Assembly (NCBI GenBank): GCA_025331125.1
Contig: JAOALB010000040.1
Coordinates: forward strand, 1 to 46,883
Length of the DNA stretch: 46,883 nt
Direction of reading: 5' to 3'
DNA from: Mycogone perniciosa
Lineage: Eukaryota; Ascomycota; Sordariomycetes; Hypocreales; Hypocreaceae
The notes under the pieces are model-generated. The model made no database searches. It had not been told where the DNA came from and was given only the letters and a program-made list of their open reading frames with translations. Positions 1-11,479 of this stretch are shown here, piece by piece (within the stretch, counting starts at the first letter, position 1; each line of letters starts with the position of its first letter). The translations under genes and the position numbers were made by a program.

Positions 1-811
1 GGGGGGGAATATGTTGGGGCAATGAGGAGAAATTGTGGAGCGGGAGGGAGAGGCTGTCGCGGCCTTTGTGTGTTGCCCTACTAAAGAAGATGTCCTACTT
101 TGGTCCTCAGCCAAGATGGCGAGATGGTGGTGGTGTTGGGAGGCCATAAGCGGCAGGTTTGCAATATCGATGAGACTTGGCCATCGAGATTTGCTGATCA
201 GAAGATGACGACTACATCATGGATGCGTGTACGGAGTACAAATCTTTCCAATTCATCACGATTGATCAATTGTCATAGCAGTATGTAGATTGAGACTTGA
301 GGTTATTTTTACCACAGAAAACAAAGCGCTGATTTGATTCCTGTTATTTTTCCAGTACGTAGGGTATAGATGCAAGTTAGGCCTATATCTTGAAGCATGA
401 GTTGATCTGACTGAGCAAGCGTAAATGCACTGCCACCTCCACTGCCTAGGAATGGCTATTTACTACTACTCGTACGTTTTACCCTCTGTCTTGGAACCAA
501 GGATCTGAACATACGAGATCGTATGTTGGACTTGCAGTCCAAATATTCTAGACCTTTTTGCCCCGCCTCGTCCGGTTTCCCCTTTTCAGCAGTCGGCTGA
601 GCGCCAAGCTATATGCAAATGCAACTTGCTATGTCCGTTTTCTCAGCCGTCTTCCTATACTGTTGCAGTAGACACAGTGTAGCAAACTCAACACTTAAAA
701 TCTGAAAATAAGAATCACATTCTTGATCGGTCCAGAAAGCAACAAGACGCAGATCCATCACCGTTGCCGGCTATCAAAGTCTTAAATGACATATATCCAA
801 CACTTCGCTCC
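1..811. other. Gene-free left flank
   Basis: No open frame here has protein-like composition and no tRNA or repeat array is seen. The window begins with seven G residues, comparable to the poly-G run at the other end. The stretch lies downstream of the amino-acid transporter gene, so its right part should hold that gene's 3' untranslated region. Confidence 0.5.
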
Positions 812-2695
812 CTACACACCCGCGATCCACTGGACTACGGTCACAGTGGTCGTGTAAAACATGGCAATCAGCCCAACCACCATAGTTACAACGTCCAATC
901 CCTTAGCCAAAGGCCCTTCTGCAATTGCCGTGTAATGCAGGTAGGCCGGGTAGATATACACCAGCGGAACACACGCAAACCCTCCGATAAGTGCTACGAA
1001 CTTATCCAGGTCGCTTGCTCCAACAAGACTGACGCCTACGCACACCCCGATGGCAAGGGTGCGGAGACCGTTTTTCTTCCACTTGATAGCCGCGCTCTTC
1101 TTCCCTGTAGCCCGTTCCCCAAAGATGGATGTCTCTAGGATACGCACCGCCGGGAACAGCTGCACGGGTTCGCCTGCCAGCACAGCCATTGAGTAGAGGA
1201 ATTGCACTCCGTTGACGATGGGCGAGTCCTGGGGGAAGTTGGAGATGACTTGAATCTTGGTATTTTCGCCAAACGTTGCATAGCATAGCGCGCCGACGGA
1301 GGTATAGATGATGGTGATGATGAACATGACCAAGTAGAGCAGTCCGCGGAACTGATGAGGCTTCTTCATGCTCGATTGAATTGGTAGTATCAAACCAATG
1401 CCCTCAAATGTGAAAATCGCAGACCCGACGGTCAGCGGGAAGTCGGATGGATTGAACAACTTGACGCTTGGCTCCAGGCCATTTCTGACGAGACTTCCAA
1501 TATCGTAGTACCAGATATACACCAACGCCACCAGGATGAAAGCATCCGCTACCAAAGCAACCGGGCCAAGCTTGGAGATGTTGCGAATCAGGGCCAGAGG
1601 AATGAGGGGAAGAATCTGGATAGCAATGAGGCCCGCTGCGGTAACGTTGTTCTTGCCCCCAGTAACAGCGTCCAAGAAGGAAAATAGGTTTTGAGCGGTA
1701 AATATGACCCCAGAGCATACGAAGCCAAGTTGAGAGAAGGTAATGGATGCGAGAATCAGGCTTCGGAACCGAGGTCCAACAATGGCCTCTCCAAGTTCTC
1801 CATAGCCACCGCCGTACCTCTTGCGACAGTCCAGCAGAAGGCGGAAGCAGAAACAGCTGATTATCGAAACGACTACGAGCGTCATCGAAGAAAAGAGGAT
1901 ACCACCGTTGCGGAAAGCCTTGGGGAGAAACAGGATTCCTGTGCCGATGAAAGCCTTGATCAGCGTGAAGAAGGTCTTGACTGTGCTGGCGTCGCCCTGG
2001 CTGTCGAGTCTTCGCGAGCTTTTCCGGCGGCCAACCTTGGGTCGCCCCAAGAGCGGGCGGTTTTCGCCAAACACATCATCCTCAAGAGTCTCATCGGTGA
2101 TACGGTCATCAATGACGGCTTCGTCCTCATCATCATCGGTATCCTCTAATGCTTCACCTGCAAAGCTGCCGTAAAGGTGAAGGAAATCAACAAAGCTGTC
2201 TGCAACATTGAGGGTTCCGCTATGTCGTCGCTGTCGGGCCTGACGCAGTAAATGTTGACGCCTGAAACCACCGGGCTCAAGCTGCTCGGAATGGCTCAAG
2301 CCAGAGGCAGGGTGGAGCTGAGGCAAGGGCTCTCCGGAAAACGTGTTTGACCGGCGGAGAGAGCTGGCTTTGGCCTTGATCATGAACATGTCCCGATGGA
2401 TGTCACCCCCCTGGAGCTTCAACGATGATTCCAGTGTCTCGGGGGTTGGGGACACGCCATTGTTAAAGAAGCCGGGGCCGGGGCCGGAGCCGGAGCCGGA
2501 AGTGGAGGTTGATGGTGAGACAGGCGGGTTTTGGTCAGCCGGTGCGGAGACCGATGATGGGACGACTTCCACGGGTTCAGTAGCCAGACTGACTTCAGGA
2601 TCAGCTGAATAGCCCTCCGGAAGGTGTTGGCCGAGGATTGCGGCCTGTCGTCGCAGACTATCCGGGCCCTCAAACAAGGCAACAGGTTCCGACAT
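812..2695 (-). CDS. Vacuolar amino-acid transporter, Avt3/SLC36-like
   Basis: A single-exon frame of 627 residues starts at the ATG at 2695; an upstream extension would need a TTG start and is not used. Residues 1-240 are hydrophilic and low in complexity: a Ser/Gly/Pro block near 60-75, an acidic stretch near 185-210 (EDTDDDEDE), and a basic patch (RRKSSRR) near 223-229. From about residue 240 it follows the Aa_trans (amino acid/auxin permease) pattern, beginning TFFTLIKAFIGTGILFLP, with about ten or eleven hydrophobic segments to the C-terminus. Family knowledge: fungal Avt3/Avt4 proteins have just such a long N-terminal tail and export neutral amino acids from the vacuole to the cytosol. 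I infer that role, with substrates unknown. A CCGGRG hexamer repeat near 2472-2500 encodes the Gly/Pro/Ser run. Confidence 0.88.
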   Translation of the reverse strand: MSEPVALFEGPDSLRRQAAILGQHLPEGYSADPEVSLATEPVEVVPSSVSAPADQNPPVSPSTSTSGSGSGPGPGFFNNGVSPTPETLESSLKLQGGDIHRDMFMIKAKASSLRRSNTFSGEPLPQLHPASGLSHSEQLEPGGFRRQHLLRQARQRRHSGTLNVADSFVDFLHLYGSFAGEALEDTDDDEDEAVIDDRITDETLEDDVFGENRPLLGRPKVGRRKSSRRLDSQGDASTVKTFFTLIKAFIGTGILFLPKAFRNGGILFSSMTLVVVSIISCFCFRLLLDCRKRYGGGYGELGEAIVGPRFRSLILASITFSQLGFVCSGVIFTAQNLFSFLDAVTGGKNNVTAAGLIAIQILPLIPLALIRNISKLGPVALVADAFILVALVYIWYYDIGSLVRNGLEPSVKLFNPSDFPLTVGSAIFTFEGIGLILPIQSSMKKPHQFRGLLYLVMFIITIIYTSVGALCYATFGENTKIQVISNFPQDSPIVNGVQFLYSMAVLAGEPVQLFPAVRILETSIFGERATGKKSAAIKWKKNGLRTLAIGVCVGVSLVGASDLDKFVALIGGFACVPLVYIYPAYLHYTAIAEGPLAKGLDVVTMVVGLIAMFYTTTVTVVQWIAGV

Positions 2696-2903
2696 GATGG
2701 GGGAATCGAGTATAAAAGAGCACAAGGAAATAGGATTTGTTTTTTTGTCACGGCGGGTGTCTGTTGGCCATCGCAGATAGATGGGCCGACGTCAATTCAC
2801 AGCCTTTGAGGCGGGGGAACAGTGGAGGACGATGATGAAGATGTAAGAAGTAAGAAAGGAGGATTAAGTTTGCAGAGTCGGCAGATCACCAAAAGGTCCA
2901 GAA

Positions 2904-2919
2904 GTACGAAGTACTCCGT
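2904..2919. repeat. Tandem GTAC-NNN-GTAC units
   Basis: Two units, GTACGAAGTAC and GTACTCCGT, share one GTAC. It belongs to the dispersed intergenic motif seen throughout this window and lies upstream of the transporter gene. Confidence 0.6.
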
Positions 2920-5691
2920 CCCTAGCCGCGGGAAGTCTGGTGTACTCCATCAGTACACTGTAGAGGCTGAGCGGCTGAGGCTTGGCCGAGCTGATTGTCC
3001 CCTGTAGTTCCACTCCAAGGCTGTGTGGCGCGTGATCATTGGTGATTCTGCAACGTCGGTCGGATGTATTTCCTCTGTACAGAGTACTCCGTATAACAGT
3101 ACTTGATTGGTCATGGCCCTTTACCCTGTACTTCGTACAAATCTCTCGATTTCAGAAATACCAAGGCAGGAAGCCGATTGATTGATGGAAAACACATTGA
3201 TAAAAATGCCAAATTTGTAGAGTTTAGGTATCCTTGTTAGCGGGTGCCGTTCCTACACGGAGCATTGACGATGACGTAGGTACGATGTTTGGTGATTGGT
3301 GGGTGAGCTTAATCATCATCATCTGCTTCAGAAAACAAGGGTCACACATATCATGAATCACAGTCTCAATAATCGCAACGTTTCATTGAAGTGAACTTTA
3401 CAGAGTACGTCCTAACGGGCATGTGAATAGGCCGAATCACTATGATCGGGATGATAGTGGCATGCCGACACCACCTAATGCGACACATATAACATGCTCA
3501 CCTAGGCCGTCAGCATATGAATTAACATCATTACAGTTCAAGCCATTTGTGCGTTGTGATCGCGTACAGCACACATTCACTTTGCAGAGGTCGGGGATGG
3601 TAATGCCGCCAGGACCATTCTGAGAAACCCTAGGGACAGCAAGAGACCATCTTTCCGACACCTATATCACGAGCTTGACTGCCTTTGACTGGGAGTAGTT
3701 GGCACAATAGTGGCGAGGATGACGGAGCTCAAAATATATATACCCGGAGAGTAAGAGCCCGAGAGGTCATTCGCGATGGGTTAACTTCATCAGTGAAGGC
3801 AGCCAACTTTATTTCTTAGATTTACATCGGTTGTATAACAGACGGTGGAGAATATAGAAAGACAGACGATTGGAATTAATTAGAATGACCGGATTGCTGA
3901 ATATATTCACTTACTAGTAAAGACCCATCATCTTTTCGACGCATGAAAGCTTGAGACCTGACTGATGTCCAGAAGAAGAGGAAAGATTGTGGCTTGTGGC
4001 ATGGGGATCAAAGTGTGTGCTCAGATGTACTTGAAAGGGGCTATTCACACATGCGGCCAAGAGAAAGGCAAAGCCATGAAAAATACGGAGTACGACATTG
4101 TCATTCCACTTGGGGAAGACAGCGCGTCGGAGATTCTTGATCAACAGTACGAGTATTTTCTTTGGTCACCAGAAGCTGAAAAAAAAGGCGTCAGAGAACC
4201 CCCGGAGGTAGAATCGCGTTTGCTTTTCCTGAAAGCACGCAAACTTGCTTTTGGCTCAACTGTTTCCCCTTTTTTCCTCCCTGCAGAACCAAATTAGACA
4301 TTTTTAACCCTTTTGACTCACCGGGAGGGATACTGTTTCTCATGTCCTCCCGATCCCTGCTGAACTTGTCTTGGTGCGCTCTGTATTAGTAGTGACACAA
4401 ATGTTTTGTTTGATGGTGGGTAAATGTACGTAGTATGCGAAGTAGAACAAAACAAAGCCATGACCGTTGCACAACATGCAAAATGCAGGAAATAACAGAG
4501 ATCCACAGCTGAGATGCGGGAATTCATCAAGACGTTATATTCCACTACTTTCATTGTCGTTTTTCCATGGTTCTATACTTTCCCGCTTCTATCTTGTGCA
4601 CCTGTCCGAGCAAGATAGTACGCATTTTGAATCGGCCATAGCAATTTAATCCACAAGGGAGCATCACACCCACTCGACGAAGCATATGGAGTAGTATAAT
4701 GCTATAATAATACATGCAGGGTAGTTATGAAGGACCACCCTTGAAGTGATACTGACATAAAAGACACCCTAAGATTTACGACTTGTACAAATGACTTTAG
4801 AACATCTTGTCGAGACACATCAATGTGATTACTATTACGTTTTATCATTTATTGGTCTTGTAGCAATTGAAGCCCTTTAATATACATTCATTTTAGTATA
4901 TTTATTAGTTTATTTTCATTGTCTGTCCTCCCTTCTACGACTCCATGAGGCAGATATTTTCACTCCTAGGGTAGGCAACTGCGCGGCAAATGCAATGATG
5001 CCCGGTTCGGCAGACCGATATCCCGAGTACAAGGGCTGGCGGCGTATCACCTATCCGGGTCAGGGGTTTCAGCTCACTGCATTGGGGTTGCATGAGACAT
5101 ACTCCGTAGAGAGGCCTAGACTGCGGTTGCATGTGGCTTGTTTACTTTCTTTCTTTTTGTTTGTGTCTTGCGGCTCATTTCCACCCGATGCGGGCGTGGC
5201 ACCTCTGATACGATATGTGTGACTGACTTTTCAAAATAGGACACCCGCCTGGCCTTGCCGCTCGGTTAGGCAGATGATCGGAGTTGTGTAACACGGGAGT
5301 CAATACTACTACTACTACTCTCAGACCCCTTATCATGTGAAGACGTCGTACAAATGCGTGCCTTGCCGCGCTCCAACATGCTACTACAACCTGTATTCCA
5401 AATACAAATGGTAATGTGATTGTTGCCTTGGCGAATAGATCTTAGCCAGGGGAAAGGGTTTTCTTCTGCGCTACGAGTATGTTAGTCAACAGGGGTTTGT
5501 TTGCGCCGTCTCCCCACTAATGCGAGTCTCCCGCGAGCAAACGGAGCCCGGGGATCGTCTAATCCCGGATCATCGGACGATCGGACGAAATAATGGCTTC
5601 CGAGCCTTAAGGGGGGCGCTTTGATGTCAGCGGATGAGTGGGTGGATGGCTTCAGCCTTTGCTACAATTGCTGCGCTTAATCGCATGTTAT

Positions 5692-5708
5692 GTACTTCGT
5701 ACTCCGTA
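5692..5708. repeat. Tandem GTAC-NNN-GTAC units
   Basis: GTACTTCGTAC runs directly into TACTCCGTA, giving two overlapping short inverted repeats with three-base centres. It lies in the gene-poor stretch left of the hydrophobin. Confidence 0.6.
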
Positions 5709-7341
5709 TGTGTTGTTAGACATACGAAAGACATTGTCACCGCTCATCTATGCATGGAGATGGTTAAAAAAAGACTCATTGTCGAAGCAACACTACGGAG
5801 TATACGAATCGAGTCTAGTATTGTCAGCCCGTCAGTGTTATGTCGCAGGGAGATCAGAGACAGGTTATCCGGGGCAGAGCCGCTGGCGCATACTCGTACT
5901 TTGTAGGTGTCTGCTTTCTCAAGTTCCACCACAGGCGATCATGACTCGGTGATGGGTACGGAGTACAATCGCTCGGACCGCTCAGACTTCTGCGACCGCA
6001 AGTACGAGTATCCAGCGATGATTATCGTGGCAATAGTATTGATGCAAGGGTGTTTTGAGAGTCTTGATAGTACGGAGTATTAGTATTAGTACTAGGATCG
6101 TCTTTGGAAACTCTTACTTTTTTTTGGCTGAGTTTGTTATGGCAGATAGTCCCCATTACGCTAACAACTAGCGTTGCTGTACGAAGCAACTGTGTCTCTC
6201 CTATGAAGTAGTATGAGTAGTACTCCATATACTCCTAGTATTTGGCAACGGTTCTCCCGCCACCAGCCTCGGCCGCAATGACTGAGGTTAATGTGTGTCT
6301 CTCCTCAGAATCAGAAGGGCGGTCGACAGCACGAGTATACTTGGAATAGTAATATTGATTCATGCTCATCGGCCTAATACACAAACCCGGTCTTCAGCCC
6401 TCAGTGTTGGCTGAGGTCAAAGCTGTAGGACATCGGAAAAAAAGCAGCTACATATGCATGCTTAGTGTAATGGCATCTGCCTTGGCAAGTTGACAACTCA
6501 GCCATCATCTCACTCGTGCTGCGTAGTACAAAGGATAATATCTGGGAGTGGTACTCGTATACCCCTTGGCTGATATTTCGTATGTACGAAATAGTACGGG
6601 GTATTACTATAAATGGACGGGAACCGGGATCTAGGTACCCATGCATGATACTAAGCCGGTATTACGAAGTGATAGCATGTTTTTACGAGTATAATGCTCT
6701 ATTCTAAGCCAGCATGCCTCTTGCGGAGCTCATTCTACATACATACTTGCACTGATGGACGCTGGCGTTACCATGTTCATTCTCCAGAGGAGAAGAGAGA
6801 ATAGGCAGTGGGATTTTCATCACAAACGGAGAGTCACAGTAATAATCCAATAATAAGAGACGTACGAATTGTGCGTAAAGATACGGTGTACGGAGTACGT
6901 TCAGCAAATATGTACTCCATAGGTCTGGTGCCTGACCTGAGATGTGGCTCCGGAATGGCTGTCCCTTTGCTTTTCCGCCCCTCCCTTCGAGCCTCCTCAC
7001 GATACGTACGGGTATTTGAGGCTTCAAGCCACATTCACACCTTGTAGGATGAGTGCTTGGCAATGCAGGGGACCACCTTTAGCAGACCCAATTGACTCTT
7101 TTGCGAACTGAGACAAGCATGGAGACCGCGGTCTTTCTCGTGATGGTGGGTTGAGGGCTGCACGCTGTCGTTGCCATGTCGGTCTGCTGTGTCATCTAGG
7201 CCCATCTATGGAGTGTCAGCTGCGGGTTGGGTTAGGGGTACCTGGAGACGAGGGCGGCCTTGGGAACGTCTGTCTGAGAGGATCCTATGAGGACTGGTAT
7301 GGGATACTATACGACACACCAAATCTACCGACCTCATCGAA

Positions 7342-7348
7342 TATAAAT
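7342..7348 (+). promoter_or_regulatory. TATA-like box of the hydrophobin gene
   Basis: TATAAAT lies about 150 bases upstream of the hydrophobin ATG and is followed by a C/A-rich, G-poor leader. This is the usual layout for a strongly expressed fungal gene for a secreted protein. Seen in sequence; function inferred. Confidence 0.5.
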
Positions 7349-7495
7349 ATCCATGGTCCTCTCCCGTCAAACCAAACTTTTCTCATCATCACTCACAACA
7401 CAATCAGCTCACTCATCAACTACAACTCTCAACCTCACCACTACCACATCAATCTTCCACAACTCTCCAACACTCACACAACAACCACATTCAAG

Positions 7496-8018
7496 ATGAA
7501 GTTCATCGCTGTTGCTGCTCTCTTCCTCGCCTCTTCTGGCTTGGCTGCTCCCACCAACTGCGGCGCCTGCGAGCTTTACACTCCTCCTTCAAATACCTAT
7601 ACCCCTCCCGGAGGTAACAACGGTGGCAACAATGGCGGCAACAACGGAGGTAACAACGGAGGCAACAATGGCGGTAACAACGGAGGCAAATCTCTCTGTC
7701 CTCAAGGCCTCCTCTACACCAATCCTCAGTGCTGTGCCACTGATGTTCTTGGCATTGCCGCTCTCAACTGCGATAATCGTAAGTATTCTGCTTGTCCTGA
7801 TATTCAGAGGGCGCGCCCGGCTAACACCATGCAGCTTCCAAGACTCCCAAGGATGCCAAGGACTTCAAGGCCATCTGTGCCGCCGGTGGTGGTGCGGCCA
7901 AGTGCTGCGCCATCCCTGTGGTGAGTATTCTCACTTCTATCAACTATTTGGCTCTTGACTAACATTTCCTCTTTAGGCCGGACAAGCTCTCCTCTGCACT
8001 AACGTCGTCGGCGCTTAA
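7496..8018 (+). CDS. Class II hydrophobin with Gly/Asn repeat
   Basis: Three exons (7496-7778, 7835-7920, 7977-8018) encode 136 residues. The introns are 56 bases each with GT..AG ends. Residues 1-18 are a signal peptide (MKFIAVAALFLASSGLAA). A short linker with two extra cysteines (22 and 25) is followed by about six GGNN repeats (bases 7611-7688). The C-terminal domain has the eight-cysteine hydrophobin pattern C..CC..C..C..CC..C: CPQGLLYTNPQCCATDVLG, then C before intron 1, then AIC, AKCC and ALLC. The spacing and the PQCCATDVLG motif mark class II. Family knowledge: these small secreted proteins assemble as amphipathic films at water-air or wall interfaces. The Gly/Asn-rich N-terminus resembles extended class II hydrophobins that may anchor in the cell wall; that role is inferred. 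The start has a good context (TCAAGATGAAG). Confidence 0.93.
7611..7688 (+). repeat. Coding GGNN repeat in hydrophobin
   Basis: Imperfect 12-base units of the type GGTAACAACGGA encode consecutive GGNN tetrapeptides. Synonymous differences between units show the array is not freshly duplicated. Length variation among strains is likely. Confidence 0.8.
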
Positions 8019-8889
8019 GAAGCTCTCTGGAGCATTGTGGTCCTCAAATCGACTTTCGATATATAATCCTATTGTTGCATGATCTGAGCGGCATCTGGGG
8101 TCAGTCGGCTCTTGGGACATTTGGTACATTACACGGTACATTTGGAGTAGGATATAGTTTGGATGTCTTTCTTGTTTCATACCTTATGCGGTATATTTAA
8201 TGTCTGTCACGATGACTTACAAAAGTCCAATGCACAATCAACGATGATTCATCATAATCCTGCTCGTTTCTGTATCTAGTGTGAATTGTGCTTCTTCTTC
8301 CATTATCTTTGTTGAAAGTGATTACCTGTTTTGCCATTCTGGATACCAAACACCTGCCTCTCATAGGAGCCAGCGCAGCCACTTATCAACTTCAACTCGA
8401 CCATGAGTATCTTGACACCTTGATCTTGGTACGCTCTATCAAGCAAGCAGTGTAATAATTATAAAGCGCCATTGCATCTCTCTCTGTGATGTCTTTTCTT
8501 TTTCTTAAGATGTCGGTGCGATTCTGTGTACTCCATTTCCCCCTCCTACTCCGTACTTCGGACAAATTGAGTTGGCCGCCTATGCACACTCATGCAAGAG
8601 TGCCAACTACAACAACAAAACAGAGTTACACTTCGTACTCATATATGTAGTATGTCCAACCTAAACTATGAGTTTGTCTGACAGAGGGGATATCCCCAGG
8701 CTATTTAATTCTTTCATGTCTCCCCCATCATCCATGCTGTCTGTCGGAGGAATATTCCTTGGACATATATTGTCAGTTTAGACCATGACCCTCTCATAAG
8801 CCTCATCACCAATCCCTCCTTACTGTAAATCATACCAATCTCTTTATTGCACATATATTGCATCACAACAAACCTCATTGCTAGATTCA
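8019..8889. other. Intergenic, hydrophobin 3' end to 2EXR gene
   Basis: No coding frame is credible. It should hold the hydrophobin 3' untranslated region and the promoter of the next gene. One GTAC-type unit (TACTCCGTACTTCGG) lies near 8550-8565 and a related ACTTCGTACTC near 8631. Confidence 0.5.
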
Positions 8890-9981
8890 ATGGGGGGCCA
8901 CATGAACCAGCCTGGTGGCATGGACCAAGGTTTGGTCCAGCTCAACACTCCAACGACTGGCCTGAACATGCTCCCACCAGAGGTTCGTCTGATGATATGG
9001 GAACAAGTCCTGGACGAGCCCCGCATACATCGGGTTAGAATTGACTTCAATGGTGATGGGGTTCATCCCACCACAACCCTTTGCCGCTCCACGGACAGTA
9101 TCCGAGCGGCTTTGTCAACTTGCAAGGAGTCCCGCCGTATCGCAAAGGAGATTGTGCCAAATGAGATTCCCCTCATGGGCGGCGGAGTGCTACGGTACAA
9201 TGCGCGAGCGGATGTGATTTGCCTCGCCTACCTCACTACCTGGGCCCGTGCAGCGCCAGAAAGGTCACCATCACTACCATCACCGCTACCACTGCCATCA
9301 TCGGAGATACGGTGGATGAGCGAAGTTCAAAACGTCGGGGTGGAGATACAGAGCTGGAATTTGAACTGGATGTCATATCCGATGTCGTTGACTGAGCAGT
9401 TCAAGCGGCACATGGCGCGGTTCGAAGCCCTGTCGCACATTTACCTGATTTCTCGACCAGTGGACCGGAGAGGGCCCATGATTGGACGCGGACGCATAGC
9501 CTGGGACTTCTTACACGAACAGAGGAGTGCATGCTCCGACTGGGATATGATGGGGGAAATCATCGGCATGGTGACGGATGGCCTTGGACCGGCAGAGTTG
9601 AACTATCACAATCTGGCATTGATGAGCTTGATGATTGATGACCTCCACGAGTCAATTCTCCTTCTGAAATGCACTGATCAGGAGTGCAAAGACCTTAAAT
9701 CAGGCGATGGGGCGTGTTTTGTCGGCACGGACGAGAGCAATGACAATTACCTATGGGGGTATCCGGTCTTCGATCGGTTGGAAGATGAGGAGAGCGCATT
9801 GGTGTTTTCGCGTCTGGGCAATCATCTGCTGGAGGTGTTGAGTTGGAAATACCTGATAACAAAGCACCTTGGCGGCTACAGAGTCGATTTGGAGAGCTTG
9901 GAAAGGGACGAGGAGAAGGAGGAGGTGCCTGGAGTTCGAGTGAGGTGGCTGCTCCATGATGGTCCTCAGGCAAGGGGATGA
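8890..9981 (+). CDS. 2EXR domain-containing protein
   Basis: An intronless frame of 363 residues starts at the ATG at 8890; the few codons upstream lack an ATG. Near residues 18-45 it reads LNMLPPEVRLMIWEQVLDEP followed by IHRVRIDF. About 40 residues on come ALSTCKESRRIA and then LRYNARADVICL. This order (LPxEhRxxIWE, xxxCxESR, then a short 'NxxxDhhxL' strand) is the 2EXR domain, which is greatly expanded in filamentous ascomycetes and resembles an F-box at its start. The rest, including a Ser/Pro run near residues 127-138, has no recognised domain. Function is unknown; substrate recognition by analogy with F-box proteins would be speculation. Confidence 0.8.
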   Translation: MGGHMNQPGGMDQGLVQLNTPTTGLNMLPPEVRLMIWEQVLDEPRIHRVRIDFNGDGVHPTTTLCRSTDSIRAALSTCKESRRIAKEIVPNEIPLMGGGVLRYNARADVICLAYLTTWARAAPERSPSLPSPLPLPSSEIRWMSEVQNVGVEIQSWNLNWMSYPMSLTEQFKRHMARFEALSHIYLISRPVDRRGPMIGRGRIAWDFLHEQRSACSDWDMMGEIIGMVTDGLGPAELNYHNLALMSLMIDDLHESILLLKCTDQECKDLKSGDGACFVGTDESNDNYLWGYPVFDRLEDEESALVFSRLGNHLLEVLSWKYLITKHLGGYRVDLESLERDEEKEEVPGVRVRWLLHDGPQARG

Positions 9982-11157
9982 ATACTCGTATGGCATTGAT
10001 AGCCCTGGAGGTTTCGTGTCAGGGAGAAGGTTGTTCCGTTGAGCGTGAGCAGCGTGAGGAGGTGACGTTGCCTCGGTTGCACGTTGCGTGTACATGTACA
10101 TCCTTGTACACTCTGCAAAAGCCTGTTTTTGCGTTGCATTTATGTACCCCCCTACGAAGTACGGAGTACATATCTAGGACATACTGCAGGCAGTATATCC
10201 AATCAGCGTTTGTCTTTGTATTATATTCATAAGCTACTTCGTACATTGCGCCACTTCTAGGCGCCTAAAGCGACACTACTCCGTAACAGCGATTAGTACT
10301 ACTACATACGTACGGGTGCTACCTTCGTGCTCGTACGCTGTGACTGCGACCGTCCACTGATGGCGTGATGACAGTGGCAGTGGGCGTTTTGCTCATCTAC
10401 AGGTCTCCTGATCCGACGATTACTGTGATGGTGATGTTCATCCATTGTTGCTGCTGAGAAATAGGGGGCCTCTTACTAGATGGTGTTGATGATGCTGATG
10501 CCCGAAGACCGGTGAGTTCGGTTCGGTGTGAGGAACATGAAGAGCCACCAAGTGGACTCACTAATGCCTACCTATGGGGCACTGAACAGAGAGTCTGCAT
10601 CAGCAAACGATTTGTATGCCGTCTGGGGAAGTGGGCCAGTGGGTCGTTGGCTTTATCTGGGGGCGGGGCTGAGCGCTACTCGTAAGTCGTGTGCAGAGTT
10701 GCCCCGAGAGGAATAAGGCGGATAGATAATACCTTGAATAATGGGGGAAAAGGGTGGAAAAGATGCCAAAAAAGAGGTGAAAGGAGAAGGAAAAGGGAAG
10801 CCAGAGATGGGCCAGTTAGAGTCGATATAATAGTACCTAGTGAATGTGAATACAGGCACGAAGTATCTGATGGTGCCTGACCCAATGGGTGCCATACTAC
10901 TAGGTACTTCGTACACCTGATGACTTTGCATGGCTGCCGTGTAACTCTGCGTCAACACGCCACAAAGGGGTACAGCCATCTGCCTACTAGGTATCTAGAC
11001 CAGCTTCTCCGCACGAAACGAGACGTGAATCCAAGCCATTCATCAAGTAGCGTCTCATTCCCATTTACCCCGCTCGCCACCGTCTTACACCCCAGACCCA
11101 AAGGCAGTGGTACTGATTAGGTACATGGTCTTGGGCTGTGTGAGCGGTACCTAGAGA

Positions 11158-11185
11158 GTACGAAGTACGGAGTACTACTTCGTAC
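11158..11185. repeat. Longest GTAC-NNN-GTAC cluster
   Basis: Three consecutive units (centres GAA, GGA and, after a spacer base, TTC) occupy 28 bases. The cluster lies just upstream of the TATA-like box at 11195, so it is close to the core promoter of the next gene. Confidence 0.65.
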
Positions 11186-11194
11186 ATCAGCATG

Positions 11195-11202
11195 TATATA
11201 AA
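11195..11202 (+). promoter_or_regulatory. TATA-like box
   Basis: TATATAAA lies about 290 bases before the ATG at 11492 and fits the promoter of the small membrane protein with a long leader. Seen in sequence; function inferred. Confidence 0.4.
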
Positions 11203-11446
11203 GTGAGGAGGTCAGACGCCACTGACCGATTGCGGTTCATTCCTCCATCTTCATCATCTTCATCATCTTCATCGTCTTCACCATCATCTCCCTTCACCTC
11301 TGTTCCTCAGAAACACCGTGAATCACCCACCAAACCTCCTCTGTACGTGGCTCAATCATCACTTGTGGTTCCGTCTTGCCTCGATTATCCCTCCTTGCTA
11401 ACCAGCCAGTCCGTCAGCAGACACGTCGTCCATCCTCTTCCACCAC

Positions 11447-11447
<1 letters not shown>

Positions 11448-11479
<32 letters not shown>
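11448..11479 (+). repeat. CAA microsatellite in 5' leader
   Basis: About ten CAA triplets lie 12 bases before the start codon of the small membrane protein. Unstructured CAA-rich leaders are known to favour efficient translation initiation; that effect here is inferred. Confidence 0.75.

Larger units (their letters stand above)
2696..7495. other. Gene-poor 4.8 kb stretch with dispersed GTAC motifs
   Basis: No frame here looks coding: the longest (110 codons, 3965-4297) has no recognisable family, intron structure or codon bias. The DNA is AT-richer than its neighbours and holds many copies of TACGGAGTA/TACTTCGTA units, for example at 2904-2919, 3080-3092, 5692-5708, 5957-5966 and 6894-6904. 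Its left end should contain the transporter promoter and its right end the hydrophobin promoter. An unrecognised multi-exon gene or non-coding RNA cannot be excluded. Confidence 0.5.

Noticed and set aside
2696..2725. Ten-residue upstream extension of the transporter
   Set aside because: It relies on a TTG start; a normal ATG follows at 2695.
3965..4297. 110-codon open frame
   Set aside because: No recognisable domain, no codon bias and no homologous pattern; surrounding DNA is AT-rich and non-coding in appearance.
7151..7495. N-terminal extension of the hydrophobin frame
   Set aside because: It would bury the clear signal peptide at 7496 and lies over a TATA-like box and untranslated-type sequence.
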